Below, in pieces: positions 21,381 to 33,429 of a stretch of 64,000 nt of DNA. Position 1 is the first letter of the stretch; each line of letters begins with the position of its first letter. The position numbers and the translations under genes are program-made. The notes below the pieces were generated by a model. It was not told where the DNA came from and made no database searches. It worked only from the letters and a program-made list of their open reading frames with translations. Source of the stretch: Chamaecrista fasciculata (Eukaryota > Streptophyta > Magnoliopsida > Fabales > Fabaceae); the NCBI GenBank assembly GCA_003254925.1, contig QANZ01029152.1, positions 1 to 64,000 on the forward strand. The letters run 5' to 3'.

Positions 21381-23079
21381 TATTATATCATTTAAATTAG
21401 CTTTTTAATGATCGCGGGTTCCAAATGGGTAGGAATAGTGAACCGTTCACAAGCTGACATCAATAAAAATGTTGACATGATTGCAGCTCGTAGGAAGTAG
21501 AGCGTGAATACTTTGAGACCAGCCCTGAATATGGTCATTTGGCGCATAAAATTAATGGGCTCATAATATTTTGCTAACCTTTTTTCTATTCTATATTATC
21601 CAAATTAAAATGTTTTGGCATTATTGCTTAAAATAGTGGTTGTGGTCATAGTGCCAAAACTCGGACCGATTATTGAACCGGATAAGGGTTCAGGTGAAGA
21701 GGTGACTTGTTCAATAGTTGGGTCACTAAAAATTCGATTAGTCCGATCAAATAAGAAAAATAACAAAAAACATGTATATATTTATATATAAATCAATCAA
21801 ACAAATCTCTTGTATACATATTAAGATATTAAAAATCAAATTTAAACATGCAATTGATTAGAAATCGTCATCTTTTGCTGAAGAAAAAATAGATATTTAC
21901 AAATTCAAACAAGTTTTGGCTTCCCAAAATACCCTTAAAGATACCTCTCTATGTCTCAAAGATACCTCTTTATTTTTTTTCTAAAAGATACCTCTTCCTT
22001 TATTTCCTAAAAGATGTTTACAATTTTGTTTTTCAAAAATACCTTTATACATGATTAGTTGCATCCCTTCAAATGATGACTTTTACTCTTTGAAAAATTA
22101 TGTCCTTTCTCTCCATATATATACTCTTATATGATTAATTGCATCTCTTTGAATTATAAGTTCTATTATTTGAATAGTTGTATCTTTTCTATTCGTTCTA
22201 TATATAACTTCCACTAATAGGAAATATTCTTTATTTTTTTTTTCAAATGCATGAAGACGCACCTCTCAAAACCTTTACGAGTCAAACAAGTTTTGACCTC
22301 TCATAATTTTTTAGTCCATTTTTCTTGATTCATTATCTTTTCTAAGTGTGCACATTTTGTTCTCAATTTATATATGTATGACAATTTATATTTTGAACAC
22401 TATAACAATCTTTGCATCAAGAATTTTTCATAGAATTCCAAGTTTAAACTCGAGTTTTTTGAAATCTAATTATGAATTTGAGTCTAGAATTTATATTACT
22501 TTGGTTGTATGAATTGCTCTTGATTTGTGTATCATTGTTCTTGGTTTGTTGCCACAAAACATATCCAGTAGTTGAGTATGAAAAACTTAACCCTCATTTT
22601 GGTTTATCGTGTTTTCTTTTGGATGAACAATTTGACTTGAAATTTTGGTACATTTCATGAAATTGATTCTTTTTGTTTTGGTTTTGGGCACCCTTAGTTC
22701 CATTTGACACACAAAATTTCATGAATATGTGGAGATTTGAAATCTATGTTTATGGCTTCTGAAATTGTGTATGTTTTTGGAACTTGATAGTTGATTCAGT
22801 GCGTTTTGCTTAATCAGAAATTTGAAATCTCTGTCTCCATCACCGATCCTGATCAACATTGGGTTTGTCAAAGATGATGTCAAAAAACGGCGGTATTGGG
22901 CCAGTCTGTCAAGGCGACGGGTCGGGTCGTTTGGAAGGAAAAAGAAATCGTATGCAGACAACGGCCGTTCGTTTTCGTCAATCTACTTGTTGCAATGTAT
23001 GCAGTGGTTGTCCAGCATGTTCAATGGCGTTTTCTTTAATCAGAAACCGACTCTCTTATTCCCTTCCAATTCCTCCTGC
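21381..23079. other. AT-rich region with possible hAT-like end and unrecognised ORFs
   Basis: A GCCAAAACTCGGACCGATTATTGAACCGG-like motif near 21652 resembles subterminal repeats of some hAT MITEs; a related motif in reverse lies near 25640-25715, so a larger dismembered element could span the region. Short overlapping frames at 22822-23079 (one with CCNVCSGCPAC) sit directly before the hAT at 23080. I do not recognise the protein and cannot choose a frame. Confidence 0.35.
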
Positions 23080-23734
23080 TAGAGTCGTCAAAACGGGTTC
23101 CAACCCGTGGGTTGGAACCGTTTAACTCGCAAAAAAGGTGAGCCGGATTGATACAATCTTTGCTCACCAGTAATTTTAACCCGCGTGGGTTGGCTCATCT
23201 GACACGCGAGCCATAGTGAGCCAACCCGGCGAGTTGGTGGGTTGGCTCACCAACCCACCATATAAAAAAATTATAAAATTTAAAAATAAAAACAAAATAT
23301 TTATTGACTTTAACATAATTATTAATTCAATTCATTTCACATTTTTTATTTTCATCTTCCGCTCATCATCAATTGATCACTCATCAATATCACATTCAAA
23401 TTTTTTGTTATATTTGATGTTCAACAAAATTTTGATGGTATATTTATATGTTTCATAAGTGAGATGACTTTTAATTACATAGAACAACATAATTGATAGT
23501 AAATATGTTGTTTTAAAACCGTGCAGCACTAGCAGTACGTAAAATGGATGTAGAAAAAAATAATAAGTTGAAAAAATATACCTTGAAAATTGAAAAAAAA
23601 ATAAAAAAAAAATTAGTGGGTTAAGTGAGCCGGGTTGGCAAAATCCTGACTCACCAGGGATTCTGGCCCGCGTGAGCCGTAACCCGTGGTGAGCCAACCC
23701 ATGTGAGCCGGGTTGGCTCACTTTGACAGCTCTA
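23080..23734. mobile_element. hAT-type MITE (GTCAAA-GAGCC family, long copy)
   Basis: Ends TAGAGTCGTCAAAACGGG / CACTTTGACAGCTCTA with 8-bp duplications CCTCCTGC (23072-23079) and CCTCCCGC (23735-23742), 7 of 8 matching. Subterminal GTGAGCCAACCC motifs are repeated in both orientations. Same family as the 212-base copy in the BAHD pseudogene at 42.4 kb. Confidence 0.82.
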
Positions 23735-23742
23735 CCTCCCGC

Positions 23743-24595
23743 CACTTCTTCCCACTGCTACTAAATGTTGTTGCTTCGTCATTTGATGATTCTCTTCCCC
23801 TATTTCCTCCATGGAGGACACAGAATCCGCAAGAGGACTATTGTTATTATTAGTTTATTACTACTTTTGTTGCCGTTTGGTTTCTTGGAAGAGGGAGGAG
23901 GAGGAAAACGACGTGCGTTTTTGCGGAAATATCAAAGCATTAATTAATTTTATATCAAAGCATTAATTAATTTTATATTTAATTTTAAATACTGATTTTG
24001 ATTATTTTATTGTTTAAAATTACTTGGGTCAAATTAAAAGTAAGTTTAAATCTAATATATACCCATAACGAAATTTGTAAACAAAAAAGTTTAATTATAT
24101 GTAAAGTAAAATTAATTGCGATAATTTATAGCTCACTGTTTTATACTTTTATTGTTTCTTTTTTCTATTTAGTGTTTTGCTAGATTCAGTTTGTATTATG
24201 TTTTCTTATAATATATCCTTTTACTATGAAAAAAAATCAACTCTTGTTAAATACATTAAATTTAATTTTAATCAATAATAATTTCAAAATCCATATGTTT
24301 CATATATATGAGAATTATTTTAATTAACTCTTACAATACATTAATTTAATTAACCCAAAACCTAACAAATTTAAAATGACTCAAATATAAAATAAGGTTG
24401 ATCATTTTATGAAAATTTTAAAATTAATATTTAAAGCAAAAAACCACAAATATTAAATAAAAGAATTAATAAATTTGTATATATAAAGTACGATGAATCA
24501 GTCTCAAAATAGTTAAATCAAGATATTATATGAACAAAAAATATAATAGAAAAAGGTAAAAATAAATTAAAAATATATCAGATGAACAATTATAA
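23743..24595. other. AT-rich stretch, no gene
   Basis: Short repeat ATATCAAAGCATTAATTAATTTT occurs twice in tandem near 23930-23975. The rest is very AT-rich and may be the body of the Helitron that ends at 24623. Confidence 0.4.
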
Positions 24596-24623
24596 TGCGT
24601 GCAACGCACACAAATGACACTAG
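24596..24623 (+). mobile_element. Helitron 3' terminus
   Basis: TGCGT-GCA-ACGCA hairpin (24596-24608) followed by ACAAATGACACTAG and then T. Hairpin, spacing and CTAG|T fit a Helitron 3' end. I could not locate a matching 5' TC end. Confidence 0.6.
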
Positions 24624-24744
24624 TTATAAAAAACAAACCAATTATCTATAAATTCGCAAAATGGAAACTAAAAAATACAAGAAAAAACAAATTGAATTAT
24701 TGTACAATTGCATTACAATATATATGACTCTTTGAAAACTCTAA

Positions 24745-25463
24745 GGTGACATTTGGTACACGGATTATTTTTTCATTTCCGGGAATCACATTCCCAGATT
24801 ATAAAAATTTATGTTTGGATGAGTTAAAATAATCCTAGGATTATTTTGCAATATTCCCAAGAATGTTACAATCTTGTGTTTGGTTCAACTTTGATATTCC
24901 TGGGAATGTTTAATACTTTTACAAATATGACCTTGACTTTTTATTATCTTTATCAAATGTAGAAATTCTTCAAAACAATTCATGAGAAAAATACTATATC
25001 ATAAAGAAATAGTTATATCATAATTAAAATTTTAACTCATCGGACACTTTCATTCTTCTCTCTGCCACCTCTTTCTCATGTTCGAAGCAAGATGCAAGTT
25101 CAAGTATATTTGAATTGGATGCTTCATAAAAACTTCCTAATTTTGAGACTAATTTTCCATGTCATGGGATTGTAGAGTATATTTGAATGAAAAAGATGAA
25201 AAATGACAAGAGTTTGTAGAGAAATAATTAATTAGGGGTAATAAAGTCATTTTGAATGAAAAAAATAATCCCATGCCATGGGATTAGACTAATCCCACCC
25301 CCTAGAGTGGGATTTAAAAATAGTTATTTTAGGAAATTATGTCATTCTTGGGAATACAATGTTTCCGGGATTAATTTTTCAATCCGTGTACCAAACGCAG
25401 AATTGCTCTAGTCTGGAGCTCATAATCCCGAGACTTTTTCTAATCTGTGTACCAAACGCCTCC
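24745..25463. mobile_element. Harbinger-like MITE, intact ends
   Basis: Inverted ends GGTGACATTTGGTACACGGATTA and the complement of GGAGGCGTTTGGTACACAGATTA (about 19 of 23 matching) with TAA duplications at 24742-24744 and 25464-25466, as for PIF/Harbinger. Non-coding, 719 bases. Reference copy for the split element at 355-2690. Confidence 0.85.
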
Positions 25464-25466
25464 TAA

Positions 25467-25886
25467 AGTTTACTATTCACCCACTTTTAATCGAGCATAT
25501 CATTATAAAATTATTTGATTCAATTGACTTATTTAACTCTTGACATATATTTAAATTATAATTAAAATAGTAATAATAGAAAAGACCTAGATCAAGTTAT
25601 GCTTGAGTTTTAGTTTTTTTTTTTTCAGTCCGGCTCAAATAGACTAGCGAGTTGACGGTTCAAACTCGGACCGACGGGTTGACCCGAAAAAGTCTTGGTC
25701 AGATGCAAGTCGTGGTACTGTTTTAATTTTACTTATATTTTTATTTTATGTATGTTGAGTAATTTCCTTGCTTTCATTGGCTTTTATCGATCTGTTCAGC
25801 ATTTGGAGCAAGTTATCAGGCTGAAAATACCTAGCATCATTTCCTTAATAAATAGAAAAAGCATATACTAATCTAGCTCCAAGTGT
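25467..25886. other. 3' side of the RGTB gene
   Basis: AT-rich sequence with a CGGACCGACGGGTTGACCCG-type repeat motif (about 25640-25715). Contains the presumed 3' UTR of the downstream-reading RGTB gene; no clear poly-A signal chosen. Confidence 0.4.
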
Positions 25887-27838
25887 TTAGTATTTTTTTT
25901 CATTAGCAGGCAAACTGTGCTGAAATGCAGGCCCTTGTTTACCAAAGAAAATCCGATTTACTACATCAACAGGCAAAGCATAAGCTGGATCTATGGGTTT
26001 CAGTCCAGGATATTCAAGAAGAGAAAGCCCTGCAAGAACAAACAACAAATTTGGCATCCTAAGCCTTTTATACATATAAGGAATATAGACAGCAATAAAA
26101 AGTTAATGGGATTATCTTGATTACTTAATTGGCAAGAAGAATATTTTTTATTAATAACTTGAGATTGTAAATTTTTAAAGATTTGGTGGGTAATATGTAA
26201 ATTCCTCTCGTAAATTCTCAAATGAGTCGGGAGGTATTCCCCGATCTTCGTGAGATACCGGTACTTACATCCGCTTAAACTTTTCTTTTTTACCAAAAAA
26301 AAAAACTTGAGATTGACCCAATGTACTAGGGAAGCGTGCATTTAACATGGATTGGAAGGAGATGAACTTGGACATAGTTCAAAAATACTTTGATCATAAT
26401 AATGAAAAAAAAAAGACATAAATCTTCAATTAGGACTAGACATCAACTTCAACCACCACTATTAAAGGAAAATAAGTGGGAAACAGAGCAGAGAGGAGTA
26501 GAGGCAAGGAGATAAGATCCAATGCAGTGTAAACCAACCGAAATAGAGGGAATGATTAATACTGAACTAGATGTATCTGGGCCCATAACAAAAGAGACAA
26601 ATTTGAGGGAGGCAAGGAGCTGTGCTAGCCTCTGGCCGTGAAGGCTGGGCAAGTGACAGAGTGTGTATAGGTATAACTAGGCTATTTTGGGTCAGATGAG
26701 GACAAGCAGTATATTAGGGAAATGGTTTGGGAGGGTCTAGCCTCTCGGAAGCTAGACACCCTTACGTTATTGTTATTTTGTTATCTTTGTGTGTGTGTGT
26801 GTTTTTGCTGTATTTCTGCTGTTTAGTGAGATTATATTGTGTTTTGATGATAAATACAACAATAGAGCAGTGGGTCCTAAAAGAGACAGAAAAAATGAGA
26901 TAAATTACCAGCCACCCCAAAATATGTGTGGAAAACATCGACAGCATCATCTGGCCTGTCTGAAATTCCCCCATTCTCTGTGTCCTTTGAATTCAACAGA
27001 CCATATTTCAGAAAAAACTGATATAACCAAAATTAACAATTCAAAGAATCAGAAACAGGCTGAAATAAAATCAAAAGAAAAACATCAAGCTAAATTAACC
27101 TGGCAATCTAAGATGAACTTTATAAGCTTCTCCTTATTAATCCAATGAACCCTATCGATCATGATCAAGCTAGAAAGAACCCACCATGAGTAGCAAACCT
27201 GATATGATCTAAAGCTAGTCAGAATAAAAAAGTTAACAGGGCACTATCAGCAATAAATCTAATTTTAAGGAGCATCACTAACATCGGGTAGTTTCTCAGG
27301 ACGGCCATTTAAACCTCCAGATTTGACTTGTCGCTCACATAACCACCACCCAAGCAGGTCCTTGTCAATGAGATCTAGTGAACCCGTTATAGCAAGAGCT
27401 CCAACACAACAGAAAACTGAAATTAAGCCCAGATCTTATTGTGTGTCTACAACTCATTTTAAATCTAAATTCATATTCAAATCAAATAGAGAACTATCAA
27501 GCAAGTAAACTAAAAATACATATTTAAATCGAAAACAGAATTATCAAGCATGTAAAACAGAGGTGAAGCAAAAGTGAGACAAAGAGACAAACACGAACAG
27601 ATGCAGAAGTAAAGGCAGACAAACCCAAATAGATCCAGAATGGAAGGTTAAAGAAGTGAAGCAAGGGAAAAAAGTTGAGGGAAAAGAAAAGATCAATTGC
27701 TGAATTCCCTAGACCCTGTTTGGGTAAGAAAATGGAAGGTTAACTAATTAGTTTTAATACAACTACACAATTTTACTCTTTACCTTAACCATTATTCAAC
27801 TATGTTTATCACCAATATCTTTTTCATTTTCTTGCTTT

Positions 27839-27884
<46 letters not shown>

Positions 27885-30301
27885 GTTCTCTACTTTGTTT
27901 TTTAATTCTCTCTTTCTCTAAATCTCTCCACAATTTAACATGTTTTTACAAAAATATGGATTTTTCCCACAAAAAGAAAAAATAGTTGCTTATTTGTCAA
28001 TTTCTCCCTATTATTAATTTTCCCTAATGATATAACTAAAGAAAATGAATATGGCTTTTAATTGGGTAATGCAGATTTACTATATCTATGAATTGATTTA
28101 TATGGTAGTGCGTTAATCTTCCAGCCATGCAAAGAAATATTTTGAAAACGAGAATACAACATGTGTATGCAGGCAGGTACAGGAAAGGGAAATAAGATTG
28201 ATTTCTGTAATTGTAAGAAAATATGAAAGAGTATCTAATGTAACCCAGAAAATTCTGATTCTTCATTTCAATAAGGAAAACAGAACAGCAACCCACTCAA
28301 TTCACAGAAAAATAGATGAAACACAACCAGCAAACTATAGTGAGTGAACCAAAAAAATAAAAAGTAACCAATCTACATCAAAGAGGCTAATCTCTCCAAC
28401 AACCTCAATTCAAAGAAATCATATTAGCCAGCCACTCCCTCCAAATCCTCCCCAAATGCCTCCACTCAGTAATTAATGCAGATTGATATAGTAACCAGGG
28501 TTAGTTCCATGATTTATATTATAATCCATTATATTAGTGCTGATTGATAAAGTAATTAGGGGTAATCCTCTGATCTACTGCTGTATTTATTATAAACCTT
28601 AATATTATTTTGTTCAGTTCCATCAGTATCAAGGTCACTGTGATTAACATTTTGAAGTAGTAGGATGCATTAGCAGAGAATACGAGGTGAGGGAGAGAAG
28701 AAATGTGGGGAAAATAGGAGGGAGGAGACAAGTGAGACCGGAATATGGATATCTTATTATCATATTCCAAAATCCTTCAATTTCGAGGAGTTTTCTAAAA
28801 AAAATATATATGAAGAGTGGAGATTAGGGAGAAACAATTCCAAATCAATGATTTCTTTACTCCTCCTAATTTTGAAATCCTAAAACCCACTTCTCTCCCA
28901 TCCATCATCCCTATAACCCCAACATAGCCTTAGGGCTCAAGTTAGGAATTAGGTTGATGCTCATAATATTAATTATTTGGCTTAATAGTTAATAACTTAA
29001 TATCAAGGCTGTAAGTGTACACAAATTCAGCAGAATTTAGGAAATAATATTCAGATAACCATAATAAGTGATACATAACATACTTTGCCCAGCATGGGAT
29101 TCCCCACCAGGTGTGCAACCAAAGCCACCATCCATATTTTTGCAGCTTAAAATGAACCTCACAGCCTTCTCCACATTAATTTTATCCAAACGATGTAATA
29201 TTGATAGACAATTAATAGCAATATATGAGAACCTGAGACAGAATTTGGTAAATTTATGTCAGAAAGACACTTAAAACAAACGAGCTGAATCATCCAGGTA
29301 CCAAAGAAGGAGAGGTACGATACCGTGTATCAACTTCACCCCACATGTCCCCTGAAAAGGATCCATCTTCATTTTGCAGGCTAACAATATCTGACATAAT
29401 TATTAAGAATCAAAGGACAGGATCTGATATATTATGATAAGTTTCACTGATGAACCTTTTAGTGACTATCTACTTCTATCAATTCACAAATCAAATTGAT
29501 TAGTTATTGTTTATAGTGATGAGGAGCTAGTTTAGCACAAAACTGAAAGTATAAGTAATTCCTCAAGGCCGAAAGGGGCATATCCTGATAAACAAACAGA
29601 AGTATCACAATAACAAAAATGTGCATTAAATGCTTAACAAAAACCAAAGCTTCAACAATACAAGAAAGGATTCATCCAAGCAAACACCTGCCGAAGTCAA
29701 ACAATATGTATGCTAGAGGATACATTTTGTCACCTTATCCACATCAATAAGGTCAAGCTTGTCAAAAAGAGCCAAAACCTGGACAGTACTTAGTGTATAC
29801 AAAATATGTGGGTCATGTCCAACGTTACCACTAAATCCCCCTGAATAGATCAAGCATAACATAAAAAAGAAATTCCTTATGTTAGAAATGGCCAACTAAG
29901 TTCTACTTCTAACCGAACAAAGTAAGAAAGCAAACAAGGCTCTAAAGAAACCTGATTCATGCTGACAACTCATGATCCACGAGATAACCTCATTGACATC
30001 CACAGTATCAAGCTTTCCTAGTATATCAAGAGTGGTTAAACCCCAATATGCCCCATTCATTCTTAGATGCTCCATCACCACAGACTCAAAGTCATCTTTC
30101 CTCTGAGAACCCAGGGAAAAAATATGAAAGGGGAAATATTGATAAAATATGACAAATGTAAATCTTAATCATAAAATAGGTTTGCAATCAGCCAGCCACT
30201 CAAAGATGACCTTCTGTTTCATAACAATGTAGAAGTAGGAAGGACACCTTTTCAATAGATAAAATATATTGAGCATGTTTCTCAGTCACCAGCTCCCCCA
30301 T
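25887..30301 (-). CDS. RGTB: Rab geranylgeranyltransferase beta subunit
   Basis: Catalytic beta subunit of Rab GGTase, which adds geranylgeranyl groups to C-terminal cysteines of Rab GTPases presented by Rab escort protein in the cytosol. Nine exons join in frame with GT-AG borders: 30301-30248, 30102-29952, 29840-29724, 29390-29324, 29232-29084, 27416-27283, 27198-27100, 26984-26909, 26029-25887; 329 codons plus stop, close to plant homologues. Start [14 protein letters not shown]; prenyltransferase repeats are visible ([95 protein letters not shown]). Expected zinc ligands Asp224, Cys226 and His276 are present. The C-terminus after NRIFF is extended by about 20 residues. Intron 5 (1.67 kb) holds a MITE-like repeat and a (CT)n tract. 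Gene looks intact. Confidence 0.95.
26180..26308 (+). mobile_element. Possible SINE remnant in RGTB intron 8
   Basis: A stretch with TTGGTGGGTAATATGTAA and a terminal poly-A (about 26297-26307), similar in layout to the truncated SINE at 13668 (TTGGTGGGTTATTTGTAA). No A or B box remains. Confidence 0.35.
27712..28929. mobile_element. Possible Harbinger/Tourist-like element in RGTB intron 5
   Basis: Ends GACCCTGTTTGGGTAAG and the complement of GGCTATGTTGGGGTTAT are imperfect inverted repeats (about 11 of 17), flanked by CTA and TTA. The region makes up most of intron 5, and the intron ends themselves are normal. Non-coding. Confidence 0.4.
27844..27883. repeat. (CT)n microsatellite
   Basis: About 20 uninterrupted CT units inside RGTB intron 5. 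Confidence 0.95.
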
Positions 30302-31010
30302 TTTGCAATTAAACTGCAGCAAAAAGTTCAAAATGAAGCAAATCAGATATTGAAGTGTTTAGTTAAACACATCAGCTCCTTCGTTTATAAAAAAAACATG
30401 TTAGGAAGGTAAGATACCACTTCAAGATACCAATACCACTAATATCATAAGATTGTTCATGTTTTTATCTACATAGGCACATGCACTGCAGTCATTGATC
30501 TGCTTGTAACACTAATTCAATACCACAACTTTGAAAAATCATATACCAAGCCGTATTTTCAAAAGTAAGACAACTCAGACGAAACAAGGGACATGGCCAG
30601 GTTGGCTAGTTTTTAAAAGAAGCTAACAATTCACCCGCCAACCCACTTTTTCTTTTTTCTTGTGCCAATTTTCAAGTCAATCCACCAGCGATCAATGATG
30701 AAGAAAGTCAGAAAAATTGTTCACGGCAGATTGTTCATTCTCAGATTGTTCAATAATGAAGCAAATCAGCAACGAGTTTCGACTTTCGACAGCAGACAGC
30801 AGACAGAACTTCGACTTTCGACGGCGCGGCGAGTAGTGGCAGCGGCTAGTGCTTCGACGAGATGAACATGAGACTTGAGAGATGAAAATATGAAAGTGAT
30901 TTGATTTGAGAATTGAGGGCTTCGACTGATTAGTGAATACAGCTAATCAAATTTTTTTATTTAAAAAATAAAAATAAAAATTAAATTGGTCGCAGAAAAA
31001 AAAGAAAGTC
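30302..31010 (-). promoter_or_regulatory. Presumed 5' leader and promoter of RGTB
   Basis: Non-repetitive sequence between the RGTB start codon and the fold-back repeat at 31 kb. Small frames here are open by chance. A splice acceptor-like TTGCAATTAAACTGCAG-type context just upstream of the ATG would allow a 5' UTR intron, but no exon can be fixed. Confidence 0.35.
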
Positions 31011-32615
31011 ACATCATCCCGAGTCTCAACTCTTTGGTAATAAAAATCGTAGAGTGTCTTCAAATTCTTTTAATTTTCATCTTCATCTAATTTAATCTTT
31101 AAAAATATTTAAAAACCCTACACTCCTAAAACTTAAATTTTTTTTAATATTCATCTTCATCATCCCAATTTAACATAAATGTCTAATTCTTTTTAATCCA
31201 TAAACCCCTTAATTTTTTTTTTTAATCTCCATCTTCATCAATTTTAGCATCCATTTGTCCACCATCATCTTCATCAATTCATCATCCCTTCATCTTCATC
31301 CACCGTCAGCGTGTTCATCTTCATCTTAAACAGAGAGGGAGAGAGAGAGCGAAATCGAGAGAAATTTAGCCTGAGAGCGAAATTGAAATTGGATTTCTAA
31401 GTAATAGGCTTTGATTTCGAGCGAAATCGAAATATAGAGAGAGATAGAAAGCGAAATCGAGCGAAATTTACTCTGGGTTGTCGAGCGAAATCGAAATCGG
31501 ATTTCTGGGTTGTCGCTAATTTCTTCTATTGCTTTGATTTCATATTCGTTCCGTTGTCGCTAATTTGGAGGATCTCAATCGAGCAAAATTACTCTGAATC
31601 CATTTTCTGGCTTTGAGTTGTCAAATATGCTTTTCGATTTCTGGGTTGGAGCCATGACTTCTCAGTTTGGAGGATGGATTTTGGGAAAATGAAGATGGAG
31701 ATGATGATGATGATGAAGATGACGATGAAGATTGATTGAGTTGGGCGACGCATAGCTCCTTTTTCTTTCAATTTCTGGAAGGAGGAGGAAGAAGATGATG
31801 ATGTTGATGATGATATGAGATGGTGATGATGATATGAGAAAACAAATATGGGAAGATGGAGAAGAAGATTAAAAAAAATATTTAATTCTTAAGGTTTAGG
31901 GTTGAGGGTTTTATAATTTTAGGGTTTTTAATATTTTTAAGGACTAAATTGGATGAAGATGAAGATTAAAAAAAATTTAAGTTTTAGAGGTTTAGGGTTT
32001 AGGGTTTTAATATTTTCAAGGACTAAATTAAAATGTTTGTAAGAGTTTTGGGACACTTTAAAATTTTATTTTGAGGATTTGGGACTAAAATGAATGAAGA
32101 TGATGAAAAAGAGGGGAAAGCTGAGAATAATGGGATAACAATGGGTCAGAGACTGATTTGCAAGTCAGGGACCTAATTGCTCAGCTCATATTTTTTAGGG
32201 TTTAGGGTTTTTAATATTTTTAAGGACTAAATTGGATGAATATGAAGATTAAAAAAATTAAGTTTTAGGGGTTTATGGTTTTTAATATTTTGAAGGACTA
32301 AATTGGAATGTTTGGAAGAGTTTTTGGACACTTTCTAATTTTATTTTGTGGATTTTGGACTAAAATGAATGAAAATGATGAAAAAAAATGGGAATTGAGA
32401 ATAATTTAATAAGAATGGGCCAGAGACGTATCTGCCCAACGAAACGTGACACTTTTTTTAAGGATAACGGATCCTGAGATTTAACGGAGGGACCTATTAG
32501 TATAACATTTGCAAAATTCAGGGATCACCTTATACAATTTTGAAAATTCAGGGACCTATCTGCCAGCGAATGCAAAATTTAGGGATCGGGTTATTAGTTT
32601 TCTCTAATATGTTGA
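31011..32615. mobile_element. Inverted-repeat (MULE-like) element upstream of RGTB
   Basis: Right arm (about 31880-32615) carries units such as AGGGTTTTTAATATTTTTAAGGACTAAATTGG, and the left arm (about 31030-31330) has the complementary CATCTTCATC / TTTAGTCC-type units. The centre has AGCGAAATCGAAAT repeats and a (GAT)n stretch. The right end TTCAGGGATC...TTATTAGTTTTCTC resembles the left end of the element at 49430 in reverse. No target duplication could be fixed and no coding part is seen. Confidence 0.55.
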
Positions 32616-33012
32616 ATATTTTGCAATTAAATTGATATAATGACTTGAGAAAAGTATCCTCTATTGTGCCTTTCCTCATTCTAAATCCTCACCATTTTAT
32701 AATCCTTTATGTTAAAATTCTATACTAATTTTTGCTTTTAGTTTGAATGTTTCGCACTTCGCAGTAACCCTATTGTTTTCATAATTTGATATTGTCCTAA
32801 ATGACTAGGGTTTATAAGCACAAAAGTTCCAATTCCAATTTTTTACATGCTCCATTTCCTTCCTCCTTAGATTTCAAATTTTTCTTTTAGTTTCCAAATA
32901 AATTGAAAATTGTCAGTGGAGGAAGAGACTGATCAACCTCTCCAAGCCAAACCCTTTTTAATTTCAAGGCCATAAGCACAAAAAATTTGAAATAAGGTTT
33001 CACTTTTCAGTG

Positions 33013-33421
33013 TTGAATGATTAAAAAAAGGACAAACTACAAATTTGGTCTCATAAATTTGGTACCATATCTTTTGCTCAGTTCTCAATTTAGTCTTAGA
33101 TCTTTTTTTGTTGCACTTTTAGTCTCATATCATTGCAAAAGGTCTCGACTTGGTCTCATATCTTTTGGTCAAGTCGCAAAATTAGTTTTATATCTTTGCA
33201 AAAAGATCAATGATTAATTGATCTTTTTATAAAAATATGCGACTACTTCTAAACCTAACCCAAAAATATAAGACCAATTCTACAATTGACCCAAAGATAA
33301 GACCAAATCTGCAATAAAAAAAATATATGGGACCAAATTGAGACCTAACCCAAAGATGTGGGACCAAAAGTGCAAAAAAAATATGGGACCAAATTGAGAA
33401 CTGAGCAAATTTAAACTTTGG
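33013..33421. mobile_element. Small fold-back repeat
   Basis: Left arm units (TTTGGTCTCATA, TTGCTCAGTTCTCAATTTAG, TTGCACTTTTAGTC) return as complements in the right arm (TATGGGACCAAATTGAG, CTGAGCAAATTTAAAC, GGGACCAAAAGTGCAA). Non-coding. Related half-arm sequence is at about 13540-13660. Confidence 0.6.
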
Positions 33422-33429
33422 CAAAAGAA

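Noticed and set aside
22822-23125. Cys-rich small protein gene before the hAT element
   Set aside because: Three overlapping frames are open on both strands and none matches a family I know; the last part runs into transposon sequence.
27323-27508. Plus-strand ORF in the RGTB region
   Set aside because: It is antisense to exon 6 of RGTB, which has conserved residues and splice sites on the minus strand.
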